Shown: positions 18,709 to 28,409 of the stretch, piece after piece
Position numbering within the stretch: the first letter of the stretch is position 1
Layout: each line of letters starts with the position of its first letter
Position numbers and translations under genes: made by a program
Assembly (NCBI GenBank): GCA_963578825.1
Contig: CAUZDW010000011.1
Location: forward strand, 1-64,000
From: JAJDNS01 sp963578825
GTDB taxonomy: Bacteria; Acidobacteriota; Vicinamibacteria; Fen-336
Length of the DNA: 64,000 nt
Direction of reading: 5' to 3'
Notes under the pieces: model-generated
Seen by the model: only the letters and a program-made list of their open reading frames with translations
What the model was told of the DNA's origin: nothing
The model's database searches: none

Positions 18709-20305
18709 GCGGAGACCTCCTCCGATGCCGCCGCAGGAACGGGCAACGGCTCGAAGCCGATCTGCACCTCGGCATCCGGTCGGCTGAGGACGAGCCGGCG
18801 TCGCCACTTCGCCTCGGTCACCGGATGGTCCGTGCGGAAGTGAGCCCCCCGGCTCTCGGTGCGGATGAGCGCAGCACGGGTGATGAGCCGAGCCACAGTC
18901 GCGAGGTTTCGCAGCTCTCCAGCACTCGCGGGCATTCGACTCTCGATGGCGTCGATCCCGTCGAGGGCCCGGCGGAGACCCTGGGCGGAGCGCACGAGCC
19001 CGGCGTTGTCCCACATCAGGCGTCGCACGCGCGACTCCAGCGCGGTGAGCTCTGGAGTCGGCTCCACGGGCAATGAGACCGACGCCACCTCACCGAGTCC
19101 GGCAGGACGGGGCCCCTCGGACAGAGCGCTCTTCACCGAGCGGGCCGCGCGAGCCCCGAACACCAGGGCCTCCAGGAGCGAGTTGCTCGCGAGGCGGTTG
19201 GCGCCATGCACCCCTGTGCACGCCACCTCTCCGGCCGCCCACAGGCCGGCTCGGGACGTGCGCCCGTCGAGGTCCACGAGGACGCCGCCCATGTGGTAGT
19301 GCGCGGCGGGAGCCACCGGGATGGCCTCGAGGCGCGGATCCAATCCGTGGCTCCGGCAGGCCTCGAAGACGGTCGGGAACCGCTCCGGGAAGCTCTCCCC
19401 GACCGCCTCGCGGGCATCCAGGAGGGGCCGACGGCCTTCCGCCAGGGCCGCCCAGATGTGGCGCGCCACCACGTCCCGGGCTTGCAGCTCTCCGTCCGGT
19501 GTGTCGAAGAGAGGTCGTCCGTCCTCGTCCACGAGCCGGGCGCCGGCACCTCGGAGGGCCTCGGTGAGAAGAGGCATCGGGTCTTCACCGACGTCGAGCG
19601 CCGTGGGATGGAACTGAACGAACTCGAGGTCGGTGAGCCGGGCGCCGGCGCGCCAGGCCAGGGCGAGCCCGTCCCCGGTGGCCTCCACCGGGTTCGTGGT
19701 GCGCGAGTACACGCGGCCGATGCCTCCCGTCGCCAGGACGACGCAGGGGGCGCGGTGGAGCACGAGCGAGCTGTCTGCGTGACGGGCCAGGACGCCGACG
19801 ACTCGGCCGGCGCTCATCACCAGATCGAGGGCGACGCTGCGCTCGAACACCGTGACGCCCCTCGTCCGGCGGACGCCTTCCCGGAGGGCCCGAACGATCT
19901 CGGCCCCGGTGGCGTCGCGGGCGTGGAGGATGCGATGACGCGAGTGCGCCGCCTCGCGAGCGAGGTCGAGCTCTCCGGCGGCGCCGCGGTCAAAGCGCGC
20001 CCCGAGCTCGATCAACTCGGCGAGCCGCGCCGGACCCTCGGCTGTGAGCCGCTCGACCGCCTCTGGGTGTCCAACCGCGCCTCCGACGGCCAGCGTGTCG
20101 GCAGCGTGCTGGGCGGGTGTGTCCCCCGGGCCGACGGCTGCGGCGACACCGCCCTGGGCAAGAGGACTGTTTCCTGTGAGCTCGAGCGGGCCCTTGGCGA
20201 ACACGTGGACCCGGTGACCCGACAACCCCAGGGCCACGCTCAGACCCGCGGCTCCGGCCCCCACAACGATCGTGTCGGCGGCCCTGACCGCGGGCCGGCG
20301 GTCGG

Positions 20306-20309
<4 letters not shown>
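18705..20309 (-). CDS. nadB: L-aspartate oxidase
   Basis: FAD-dependent oxidation of aspartate to iminoaspartate, handed to NadA. The 534-residue protein has the N-terminal FAD loop IVVGAGAAGLSVAL (about 14-27), NSPLAQGGVAA, HSRHRILHARDATG, FVQFHPTAL (active-site His) and the C-terminal GLWAAGEVACTGVHGANRLASNSLLEALVF region of succinate-dehydrogenase-type flavoproteins, then the helical domain. It starts with GTG overlapping the nadA stop and ends overlapping nadC. Confidence 0.95.
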
Positions 20310-21343
<1,034 letters not shown>

Positions 21344-21355
21344 CGCTCCTCCATT

Positions 21356-21374
21356 TATACTCAAAGTGAGCATA
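21356..21374. promoter_or_regulatory. Probable NrtR operator upstream of nadA
   Basis: TATACT-N7-AGCATA forms an imperfect 19-base palindrome whose arms read TATRCTCA and TGAGYATA. It lies 12 bases before the nadA start. The arm sequence recurs at two nearby sites, and an NrtR-type NAD regulator is encoded less than 1 kb away. NrtR repression of NAD synthesis is well known; the binding here is inferred. Confidence 0.6.
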
Positions 21375-21421
21375 ATCAGCGTTACAAGAAAAAGCGCCTA
21401 TACCCTCTATTTCATCCCCAA

Positions 21422-21440
21422 TATGCTACTTCGGAGCATA
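21422..21440. promoter_or_regulatory. Second NrtR-like palindrome
   Basis: TATGCT-N7-AGCATA is a perfect six-base-arm palindrome with the same spacing as the nadA site, 66 bases upstream of it. It could assist repression of nadA, or serve another transcript. Its flanks resemble those of the third palindrome near 22257, suggesting a local duplication. Confidence 0.45.
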
Positions 21441-21450
21441 AAAGTCAAGC

Positions 21451-21651
21451 TTGCTTGTCGTGACCGCTCAGCAACGCCGGCCGAAGGTCGCGCGTCGTGT
21501 CCCGGGCGGCATACGAGACGTGAAGGAGCTCATGGCGGCGGCCCTGAAGGAAGAGGGCTTTCGACTTGGTGTGGTGTCGGTGGCCCAGACTCTCGGAGAC
21601 GGCCAAGATTCCACCCGCACGTGCACGCGCCGGACGAACCGCCTCTCATAG
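21451..21651 (+). CDS. Orphan small frame, doubtful
   Basis: A TTG-initiated 66-codon frame (VPGGIRDVKELMAAALKEEG in its middle) immediately follows the second palindrome. No ribosome-binding site or recognised family was found. The segment GIRDVKELMAAALKEEGFRLG looks protein-like, so this may be a degraded coding remnant. Together with the palindromes and the hairpin at 21691 it accounts for most of the 410-base gap between nadA and the small exported protein. Confidence 0.2.
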   Translation: MLVVTAQQRRPKVARRVPGGIRDVKELMAAALKEEGFRLGVVSVAQTLGDGQDSTRTCTRRTNRLS

Positions 21652-21690
21652 CACGACGAGCTCTCTGAGCGCGCGGCCAACTGCAAGAAG

Positions 21691-21718
21691 GCGCCCGCCC
21701 CAAGACGGAGGCGGGCGC
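21691..21718. terminator. GC-rich hairpin, probable terminator of the small exported protein gene
   Basis: GCGCCCGCC (21691-21699) pairs perfectly with GGCGGGCGC (21710-21718) around a 10-base loop. On the minus strand it follows the stop of the 66-residue exported protein and is succeeded by CTTCTTGC, a weak T-rich tail. It may work for either strand. Confidence 0.5.
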
Positions 21719-21752
21719 ATCCGATCCTACGCTAGCGGAGTCTTCCCGGCTG

Positions 21753-21953
21753 CTACTCCTTGTCGGGCTTCGCGGTTTCCTCGGTCTTCGCGGCCTCCTC
21801 GGTCTTGGCCGTCGGCGTCTCGATGGTGGCGTCGGCCGGACTCACCTCGGCAGCGGCCTCGGCGGTCTTCTTGGCTTCGTCCTGCTTGGCCTCGGCCGCC
21901 AGCCCCAGGCTGGCAATGGCCACGAACGACAGTAACAGTGCAAGCTTCTTCAT
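21753..21953 (-). CDS. Small exported Ala/Glu/Lys-rich protein
   Basis: A 66-residue protein begins MKKLALLLSFVAIASLGLAAEA, a typical Sec signal peptide. The short charged, low-complexity tail has repeats of the type KTEEAAKTEETAKPDKE. GGAAGAGG lies upstream; a second ATG three codons earlier is too close to that sequence. The function is unknown. It sits between two similar palindromic segments. Confidence 0.6.
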   Translation of the reverse strand: MKKLALLLSFVAIASLGLAAEAKQDEAKKTAEAAAEVSPADATIETPTAKTEEAAKTEETAKPDKE

Positions 21954-22256
21954 ATGCTTCATCCTCTTCCTTGATACTTGATCTGACTCGACTTGAGTCC
22001 GTCTGCCGAGCCAGGGATCTCTCACCAAATGCCAAGTCTCTGGCGGCCCCCATTCCGGTAGGCTGAATGGGATGGCGGTGTCCCTCAAGGGGTCCATGGC
22101 CCTCGAACACCCAAGTTGACGGCCGCGAGATGAGTGCTGGCCATTTCCGACAACGACGCTACCACTTCAATGGCCGCGAGGCGAGGCACGCGGGGGAAAA
22201 TCAATAGAGGGAATCGGCATACAAGAAAGGGTGGCTATGCCGCCCATTCCACCTAA

Positions 22257-22275
22257 TATGCTACTTTAGAGCATC
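22257..22275. promoter_or_regulatory. Third NrtR-like palindrome, beyond nrtR 3' end
   Basis: TATGCT-N7-AGCATC matches the arms and spacing of the sites near nadA with one mismatch. It begins 23 bases past the nrtR stop codon, in the 344-base gap before the small exported protein. That gap otherwise contains only GGCATA...TATGCC at 22216-22241 as a further inverted repeat. Confidence 0.4.
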
Positions 22276-22297
22276 ATTATCAAACCTGCGCTCGTCG

Positions 22298-23272
22298 TCA
22301 CCGCTCACGACGACCGAGCCCGACGCCGGTGGCGCGTCGCTCGCGAAGCACCTCCCGCCGGAAGCGGAAGAGCTCCGCGGGCCGTCCCACGCCCTGGGGC
22401 TCCACGACCCCGGTCCCCTCGACCAGACCGCCCTTCTCGACCAGGCGGCGGAAGTTCTGCTTGTGGAGCTTCACGCCGGCGAGGGCCTCGACTACGCGCT
22501 GCAGGCGCAGCAGGGTGAAGGTCGGGGGCACGAGCTCAAAGACGACGGGGCGGTACTTCAGCTTCCCACGCAGGCGCCCGAGGGCAGTGGCCATGAGACG
22601 CCGGTGGTCGAGGGCCATGGGCTCCCCCAGCCTCGCGCCCCGCGCGCGCCAGGCCCGGCTGCGATCGCGCCGGGCCTCGGGAACGAGCCCCGCCTCGTAG
22701 AGAAGCTCGTAGCGCTCGAGGACACGCTCCGTATCGAAGGTGGCCCCTCGAAGGCCGAAGGTGATGTCGGCACGCTCGCGCCGGGCGCGGCGGGCCTTGG
22801 CGTCGCCGGGCTGCTGCACCCAGCGCGCCACCGTCGGCGCGATCACGCTGTCGACGAGAGCGGGTCGACCGGCACGGCTGTCCTCCCAGGGCAGAAACTC
22901 GTAGAAGCCCCGCCAGCGCGCCCGGCCGGCGCCCGAGACCCGGCCCTCGCGCACCAGGGCGAGATACGCGATCGAGATCATCCGAGGTCCGCCGGCGCGT
23001 TCCCGGGGGTCGCGGTGACGGTCTCCGAAGGTGTAGAGCTGCTCGGCGTAGCCGAGGTCCAACCCCGTCTGCTCGCGCACCCAGCCCCGAAGCCCCAACT
23101 CGAGCGTGCGGTGGCCGGCGGGATCGAGCGGACCGAAGGGCAGCGCCGGCGCGTCCGCCCCGGCGACGCGGAGGTCGCGCCCCGCCCTCTCCACCGTCAA
23201 GAGCCGTGGCGCCTCGTCGGTCACGGCGACGATGACCGCGTTGAGACCGACGACGAGGGAGCGCGCCGCCAT
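22298..23272 (-). CDS. nrtR: NrtR-type transcriptional regulator of NAD metabolism
   Basis: Nudix-related regulator, 324 residues. The N-terminal half is a Nudix-like domain whose box is degenerate (ELGLRGWVREQTGLDLG, about 55-71), as usual for NrtR, which senses ADP-ribose-type NAD derivatives rather than hydrolysing them. The C-terminal winged-helix region (about 245-310) contains FTLLRLQRVVEALAGVKLHKQNFRRLVE and GRPAELFRF, characteristic of NrtR. Proximity to nadABC and matching palindromes supports a repressor role. It follows the frameshifted lipoprotein gene by three bases and may be co-transcribed with it. Confidence 0.88.
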   Translation of the reverse strand: MAARSLVVGLNAVIVAVTDEAPRLLTVERAGRDLRVAGADAPALPFGPLDPAGHRTLELGLRGWVREQTGLDLGYAEQLYTFGDRHRDPRERAGGPRMISIAYLALVREGRVSGAGRARWRGFYEFLPWEDSRAGRPALVDSVIAPTVARWVQQPGDAKARRARRERADITFGLRGATFDTERVLERYELLYEAGLVPEARRDRSRAWRARGARLGEPMALDHRRLMATALGRLRGKLKYRPVVFELVPPTFTLLRLQRVVEALAGVKLHKQNFRRLVEKGGLVEGTGVVEPQGVGRPAELFRFRREVLRERRATGVGLGRRER

Positions 23273-23275
23273 CCC

Positions 23276-23778
23276 TCAGGGCTCAGCGACGAAGTCGTAG
23301 GTCATGGGGAACTGCTGCTGCAGGACCGATTCTCCCCCCGGGGCGATGACCTCGAACTCCACGTGGGTCGTCGTGTACGGGAGCCTGCAATTGCCGGCTG
23401 TGCTGCTCATGCTGGTCGGCCTCACGTCCTCGGCCACGCCGCCCCGAAACTCCACGCCGGCCTGTCCCCCGCCCATGCAGCGCTCGGCTTCGGTGCGCAC
23501 CCAGGCCCGGACCAGGGCCTCCGACATGCTTCATCCAATGTGATGCGAGCGGTGAACCGGAGTTGCTGTGCCTGCTGACCGTCGGCCTCGAACATCGGCG
23601 CCGCCGTGACCGTGCTGCCTTCCGGCACCGTCGTCCCCAGGAACGCGATCGTTCCGATGGGCGCCGGGGTCGGCGTGGGTGCAGGCGCCGGAGCGGGGTC
23701 CGTCACCGTAGCTGCCCTACAACCGGGAACCAAGCCCAGGACCATCAGCAACGAACCGGCTCGAATCGTCGAACGCAT
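23276..23778 (-). pseudogene. Lipoprotein, single-base frameshift
   Basis: The start follows GGGGAGGCACAC and gives a lipoprotein signal with lipobox LVPGC and a Pro/Ala-rich linker (PAPAPTPTPAP). The frame runs into unrelated sequence after RFTARITLDEA. The continuing homologous frame begins SEALVRAWVRTEAERCMGGG and ends YDFVAEP. Restoring one C near 23526 (GC to GCC) joins them as EAMSEALV, about 167 residues. The C-terminal pattern (repeated beta strands, VEFEVIAPGGE) suggests an AgmX/PglI-type C-terminal domain, but this is uncertain. Confidence 0.7.
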
Positions 23779-23894
23779 GTGTGCCTCCCCGGCTGGATCA
23801 ACCCGTTCCGCCGTCTGAAGCGCGACGGTACCGAGCGAGGCCGACTCGTGTCAACGTCCCAGGGGGCTAGAATCCCAAGCATGGAGGACCTCCG

Positions 23895-25418
23895 ATGAAG
23901 ACACTTCGGCTCCTGGCCGGTCCGGCGAGCCTCATCCTGTTGACGGGGACAGCTGCACCGGCCGCCGATCGCCCCCCCAACGTCGTCCTCGTCTTCGCCG
24001 ACGATCTCGGGTACGCGGACGTCGGCGTTTTCGGGGCGAGAGGCTTCCGCACACCCCACATCGACCGCCTCGCCGACGAGGGGGTGCGCTTCACGGACTT
24101 CTACGTGGCCCAGGCGGTCTGTACCGCTTCTCGAGCAGCACTCCTCACAGGGTCCTACCCGCAACGCGTGGGCCTCACCGGCGCCATTGGTCCCCGCGCC
24201 CGCCACGGCATCTCCGCGGACGAGACGACGCTCGCCGAGGTCCTGAAGGGCCGCGGGTACGCAACGGCGATATACGGCAAGTGGCACCTGGGACACCACC
24301 CCCCGTTCCTGCCGACGCGCCACGGCTTCGACGACTACTACGGGCTCCCCTACTCGAACGACATGTGGCCTTTCCACCCCGAACGGCCCGAAGACTATCC
24401 CCCGCTACCACTGATCGAGGGTGAGGAGACGATCGAAACCAACCCCGACCAGTCGAAGCTCACCGGCGAGTACGGCCGGCGGGCCGTCGCCTTCATCGAG
24501 GCGCACCGCGACGAACCGTTCTTTCTCTACCTCGCTCACTCCATGCCCCACGTTCCGCTGTTCGCCTCGGAGGACTTCAGGGGCCGCACCGAGCAGGGGC
24601 TGTATGGGGACGTGGTCGAGGAGATCGACGACACCGTGGGACGCGTCCTTGTCACCCTCGAGCGTCTCGAGCTCGACGAGAACACCCTCGTGATCTTCAC
24701 CTCCGACAACGGCCCGTGGCTGTCGTACGGCAATCACGCCGGATCGACCGGGCCGCTGCGCGAGGGCAAGGGAACCTCGTTCGACGGCGGGGTCCGGGTG
24801 CCCTTCGTGGCGCGCTGGCCCGGCCGCATCCCGGAGGGCGCGATCGTCCGGGAGCCAGCAATGACCATCGACCTCTTGCCAACGATCGCCAGACTCGTCG
24901 GGGCGCCGCTGCCAGAGCAGCTCATCGATGGGAAGGACATCCGCCCGCTGCTCCTCGCCGAGCCGGGCGCGACATCGCCTCACGAGGCCCTCTTCTTCTG
25001 GTGGGGACGGCATCTCCAGGCGGTGCGCAGCGGACGGTGGAAGCTGCACTTCCCTCATGACTACCGGAGCCTCGACGGACCGGCCGGCTCCGACGGGATG
25101 CCCAGCCTGTACATTCAGCGTTCGATCGGTCTCAGCCTCTTCGACCTCGACGCCGATCAGTCCGAGATGACCGACGTGGCGGCAGAGCATTCCGACGTCG
25201 TAGGTCGGCTCGAGGCGCTCGCTGACATGGCCCGCATCGAGTTGGGGGACTCCGCCACTGAGAAGACGGGGCGTGGCGTGCGCGAGCCGGGGCGCGTTCC
25301 AATGGGGCTTCCTGCGGTCGATCCTGAGATTGACAAACGAGAACGTACGTTCTACAAAGGCAGACATAGGGCGGTGACGTTGATGTCCCTGAATCGGCGG
25401 CACGCCAAGCGTCAGTAG
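23895..25418 (+). CDS. Exported sulfatase (arylsulfatase type)
   Basis: A 507-residue secreted type I sulfatase. The signal peptide ends near TAAPA. Motifs are VFADDLGYADVG (metal Asp36/Asp37) and the formylglycine signature CTASRAALLTG with Cys76 as the residue to be modified. Further motifs are YGKWHLGHH (about 120) and FTSDNGPW (about 275). The Pro usual at position 3 of CxPSR is Ala, as in many CSAxR/CTAxR enzymes. The substrate is unknown. The last roughly 40 residues are highly basic and overlap the promoter of the following AT-richer genes, so the C-terminus may have been altered by that insertion. Confidence 0.88.
   Translation: MKTLRLLAGPASLILLTGTAAPAADRPPNVVLVFADDLGYADVGVFGARGFRTPHIDRLADEGVRFTDFYVAQAVCTASRAALLTGSYPQRVGLTGAIGPRARHGISADETTLAEVLKGRGYATAIYGKWHLGHHPPFLPTRHGFDDYYGLPYSNDMWPFHPERPEDYPPLPLIEGEETIETNPDQSKLTGEYGRRAVAFIEAHRDEPFFLYLAHSMPHVPLFASEDFRGRTEQGLYGDVVEEIDDTVGRVLVTLERLELDENTLVIFTSDNGPWLSYGNHAGSTGPLREGKGTSFDGGVRVPFVARWPGRIPEGAIVREPAMTIDLLPTIARLVGAPLPEQLIDGKDIRPLLLAEPGATSPHEALFFWWGRHLQAVRSGRWKLHFPHDYRSLDGPAGSDGMPSLYIQRSIGLSLFDLDADQSEMTDVAAEHSDVVGRLEALADMARIELGDSATEKTGRGVREPGRVPMGLPAVDPEIDKRERTFYKGRHRAVTLMSLNRRHAKRQ
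25330..25358 (+). promoter_or_regulatory. tetR promoter with embedded 14-base palindromic operator
   Basis: TTGACA (25330-25335) and TACAAA (25353-25358) are 17 bases apart. AGAACGTACGTTCT (25340-25353) is a perfect palindrome in the spacer, ideally placed for repression. The same half-site pattern GAACG..CGTT recurs before the SDR gene, so both are probably bound by the TetR protein encoded here. Confidence 0.65.
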
Positions 25419-25445
25419 CCAGCGCTTCAGCAAATGTGACTGAGC

Positions 25446-26027
25446 ATGGGAAGACCCAGAGAATACACACGAAAAGAGGTTCTTGACGCCGCGACCCAGG
25501 TGTTCTGGGAGAAGGGCTACCAGGGCACGTCGGTAGGCGATCTGGTGGAAGGGACGGGACTTCATCGTCGCAGTATGTATGAAGAGTTCGGGGACAAAGA
25601 AGGATTCTTCACCGCCTGTCTTGACCACTTCGTGTATGAAACGACGCAGGATGTGGCTGCGTTGTTGGAGCAAGAACCTTTGGGACTTCGAAACATCAAA
25701 GCGTTCTTTCGCAACCGACTGAACTATGTGTGCTCCCGCCGGTTCAAGGGGTGTTTGCTCGTCAAGTCCGCCATCGAGCAGGAGACACTCAACGTCGAGA
25801 CCTGTAGGCAACTCCAATCATTTCTTGCTGACAGCGAGCGCGCGTTCTACGAATGCCTCAATGCGGCTCAGCGGAACGGGGAACTTCAACAGGATTCCGA
25901 TTGTCGAACGTTGGCCAAGTACCTGATGTGTTTCCTCGAGGGCTTGATGGTGATAGGACAAACCAATCCGTCCAAGAAAGAGTTGGGATTGGTCGTAGAG
26001 ACGGCGCTTTCTACGTTGAAGGCATAG
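25446..26027 (+). CDS. TetR/AcrR-family transcriptional regulator
   Basis: A 193-residue repressor. The N-terminal helix-turn-helix is typical: GRPREYTRKEVLDAATQVFWEKGYQGTSV and then LVEGTGLHRRSMYEEFGDKEGFF. The C-terminal helical part contains GCLLVKSAIE and would bind an unknown ligand. Base composition is visibly richer in A and T than the neighbours, and the downstream SDR gene has the same character, suggesting joint acquisition. It probably represses itself and the SDR gene. Confidence 0.9.
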   Translation: MGRPREYTRKEVLDAATQVFWEKGYQGTSVGDLVEGTGLHRRSMYEEFGDKEGFFTACLDHFVYETTQDVAALLEQEPLGLRNIKAFFRNRLNYVCSRRFKGCLLVKSAIEQETLNVETCRQLQSFLADSERAFYECLNAAQRNGELQQDSDCRTLAKYLMCFLEGLMVIGQTNPSKKELGLVVETALSTLKA

Positions 26028-26048
26028 GGGCTTTTTGCTCAGTTTGGG

Positions 26049-26058
26049 AACGATCGTT
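26049..26058. promoter_or_regulatory. Second TetR-type palindrome before SDR gene
   Basis: AACGATCGTT is a perfect 10-base palindrome within GGAACGATCGTTTT, which matches the pattern of the tetR promoter operator (GAACG, two central A/T bases, CGTT). It lies 31 bases before the SDR start, within the 62-base gap after tetR. Confidence 0.5.
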
Positions 26059-26089
26059 TTTGTACGGATTACCACGAAGGAGAGATCTC

Positions 26090-26830
26090 ATGGCGAACAG
26101 ACTCAAAGGAAAAGTGGCGGTCATCACCGGAGGCAACAGCGGGATCGGGTTCGCGACGGCGAAGCTGTTTCAGGCCGAAGGGGCGAAGGTCGTGATAACC
26201 GGCAGAAGACAGGATGCCGTGAAAGAGATCGGTCGGGACGCTACGGGAATTGTGTCAGACGCTGGAAAGCTCGACGACATTCAGGCGCTCTATCAACGAG
26301 TGAAGGAGGAAGTCGGCACGATCGACGTGCTGTTCTTGAACGCCGGCGTCGCCACATTCGGGCCCTTCACCGAAGTCGACGAAGCCGTGTTTGACGCCAT
26401 GGTCGATGTGAATTTCAAAGGCCTGTTTTTCAATGTTCAAAGAGCCCTGCCTCTCCTGAACAGCGGAGCCTCGGTTATTTTCAACACGTCCATCGCCGAC
26501 CAGAAAGGGTTCGCGGAGACCAGCGTCTATTCGGCGACAAAGGCGGCTGTGCGAAGTCTTGCCAGGACGCTCTCGGCAGAGCTCCTCGAAGACAAGATCA
26601 GGTTCAATGCCATCGCTCCCGGCCCGATTGACACTCCAATCTTTGAAAAGCTGGGAGTCCCCAAGGCGGAAGTCGCGAATGTGAAGGACGGCTATGCCAG
26701 TCGGATTCCCATGAAGCGAATGGGAAGCCCGGATGACATCGCCAATGCGGCCCTGTTTCTGGCTTCGGATGATTCCTCTTTCGTCATGGGAATCGATCTG
26801 ACGGTCGATGGTGGAATGGCCCATCTGTAA
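26090..26830 (+). CDS. Short-chain dehydrogenase/reductase (classical SDR)
   Basis: A 246-residue NAD(P)-dependent oxidoreductase: TGGNSGIG cofactor loop (about 13-20), NAG motif in LFLNAGVATFGP, catalytic Ser region IFNTSIADQKG, YSATK (catalytic Tyr and Lys, about 150) and the PGPIDTP loop. The Arg-rich stretch after the second beta strand (ITGRRQD) suggests NADPH preference. The substrate is unknown. AAGGAGAG precedes the ATG. Its pairing with a TetR gene is a common detoxification-type arrangement. Confidence 0.92.
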   Translation: MANRLKGKVAVITGGNSGIGFATAKLFQAEGAKVVITGRRQDAVKEIGRDATGIVSDAGKLDDIQALYQRVKEEVGTIDVLFLNAGVATFGPFTEVDEAVFDAMVDVNFKGLFFNVQRALPLLNSGASVIFNTSIADQKGFAETSVYSATKAAVRSLARTLSAELLEDKIRFNAIAPGPIDTPIFEKLGVPKAEVANVKDGYASRIPMKRMGSPDDIANAALFLASDDSSFVMGIDLTVDGGMAHL

Positions 26831-26834
26831 CACA

Positions 26835-26981
26835 GGCGGCCACATCAAGGGCGGGCCCTGCATCGAGGCGATCGTCGGTCGATTCATCGAGACCGCCAGC
26901 GTGAAGGGCCCGCCCGAGGGCTGCGTGGCAGATCTGCGACAGCCAGCGTTCCATGTGCCCGGAGACGGCGCGGGACGCTAA
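26835..26981 (+). pseudogene. C-terminal remnant of an alpha/beta hydrolase (TAP-like)
   Basis: Immediately after the SDR stop, an open frame without a start reads GGHIKGGPCIEAIVGRFIET and ends at a TAA. It resembles the last segment of TAP-like alpha/beta hydrolases: the catalytic His in xGHxxGG, then FIETxSxKGxxxGCV. The rest of the gene is absent, consistent with truncation at the edge of the AT-richer tetR-SDR segment. The remaining bases up to 27291 hold only a weak minus-strand fragment (VVVDLPNGRLRLE, near 27000-27040) of uncertain origin. Confidence 0.5.
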
Positions 26982-27291
26982 GAGGCTCAGCGCGACCCGG
27001 CGCCGCGTTCGAGGCGAAGGCGCCCGTTCGGCAGGTCGACGACCACGCGGGCGTCCTGGAAGAAGAGAAGCGTGCCGGCCACCCGTCATCCCGCTAGAGT
27101 GCCGGCCACCGATGACTGGCGAGATCACGCCGCCAAGACCGCGCTCGAGATCGACTTCGACGAGACCCCCCGCTGGGGATAGACGCGGTGCCGAGAGCGG
27201 TCTGAGGACCCGTTCGAAGCGGAGCCGGTTGGAGGTTTCAGTGGTTCTACAGTCGACCGGCGACGATCGAAACCCAAGAGAGGGGAGAGCG

Positions 27292-28340
27292 ATGGACGAA
27301 GACAAGCTGAATGAGTTCCTGGGCAAGATGGTGGGCGACCTGGGTGCCGCCGTCAGCGCCGCACTCGTACTCACGGGCGACAAGCTGGGCCTCTACAAGA
27401 CCCTCGCCAAGGACGGTCCCTTGAGCTCCGAGAAGCTGGCCACGCGGAGCGGGACGACCGAGCGATATGTCCGTGAGTGGCTCGCCGCCCAGGCGGCCTC
27501 GGGCTACGTCGAGTACGACGCCGACCAGAACACGTTCTCGATGTCCCCCGAGCAGGTCGCCGTCTTCGCCGACGACGACAACCCGGTCAACATGACGGGC
27601 GGCTTCTACTCTCTGGCGGCCGTCGTCAAGGGCGAACCCAAGGTCACCGACGCGTTCCGGACGGGAGAGGGCATCAGCTGGGGAGATCACGATGGCTGCC
27701 TCTTCTGCGGCACCGAGAAGTTCTTCCGGCCGGGCTACAAGGCGAACCTGACCACGTCCTGGATTCCCGCCCTCGACAGCGTGGACGAGAAGCTGAAGAA
27801 GGGAGCTCTCGTGGCCGACATCGGGTGTGGCTTCGGCGCCTCCACGATTGTGATGGCCGAGGCGTATCCCAAATCGAAGTTCTTCGGCTTCGATTTCCAC
27901 GATCCGAGCATCGTCCATGCCCGAGAGGCGGCCGAGAAGAGCGGGCTGTCGAACATCCGGTTCGAGACGGTCACCGCCGGCAAGTCTCCGAGCTCGGAGT
28001 ACGACCTCGTCGCGTTTTTCGACTGCCTCCACGACATGGGGGACCCGGTGGGAGCGATGTCCCACGCCCGGAAGATCCTCAAGCCGGACGGGACGTGCCT
28101 GCTCGTCGAGCCCTTTGCCCACGACACCCTCGCCGAGAACCTGAACCCCCTGGGCCGGGTCTTCTACTCCTTCTCCACGACGGCCTGCACGCCGGGCGCT
28201 CTCAGCCAGGAGGGGGGAATGGCGCTCGGCGCCCAGGCCGGTGAGGCCCGGCTGAAGAAGGTGGCCACGGACGCGGCTTCACTCGGTTCCGGCGCGCGAC
28301 GGAGACGCCCTTCAACCTGATCCTGGAGGCACGCCCCTGA
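27292..28340 (+). pseudogene. SAM-dependent methyltransferase with winged-helix N-terminus, C-terminal frameshift
   Basis: The N-terminal winged-helix dimerisation region (LGLYKTLAKDGPLSSEKLA, TERYVREWLAAQAASGY) is followed by a Rossmann methyltransferase with ADIGCGFGASTIVMAEAYP (about 178) and FFDCLHDMGDPVGA. The encoded frame ends KKVATDAASLGSGARRRRPST. Inserting one G near 28274 (GCGG to GCGGG) restores GFTRFRRATETPFNLILEARP, the C-terminus expected for this family, with a stop at 28338. Only the last strand is affected, so partial function is conceivable. Restored length is about 349. Confidence 0.8.
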
Positions 28341-28409
28341 GCCAAAGCGCTCCTCGAGAGGGCAACCCGGGGGACGCGCCGCCGCCGTCCCCCGGTCGTA
28401 TTCTCTTCT

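Noticed and set aside
26990..27240. Minus-strand fragment resembling an aspartic-protease end
   Set aside because: Only about 13 residues (VVVDLPNGRLRLE) look familiar, with no start and no continuous frame; too weak to call as a gene.
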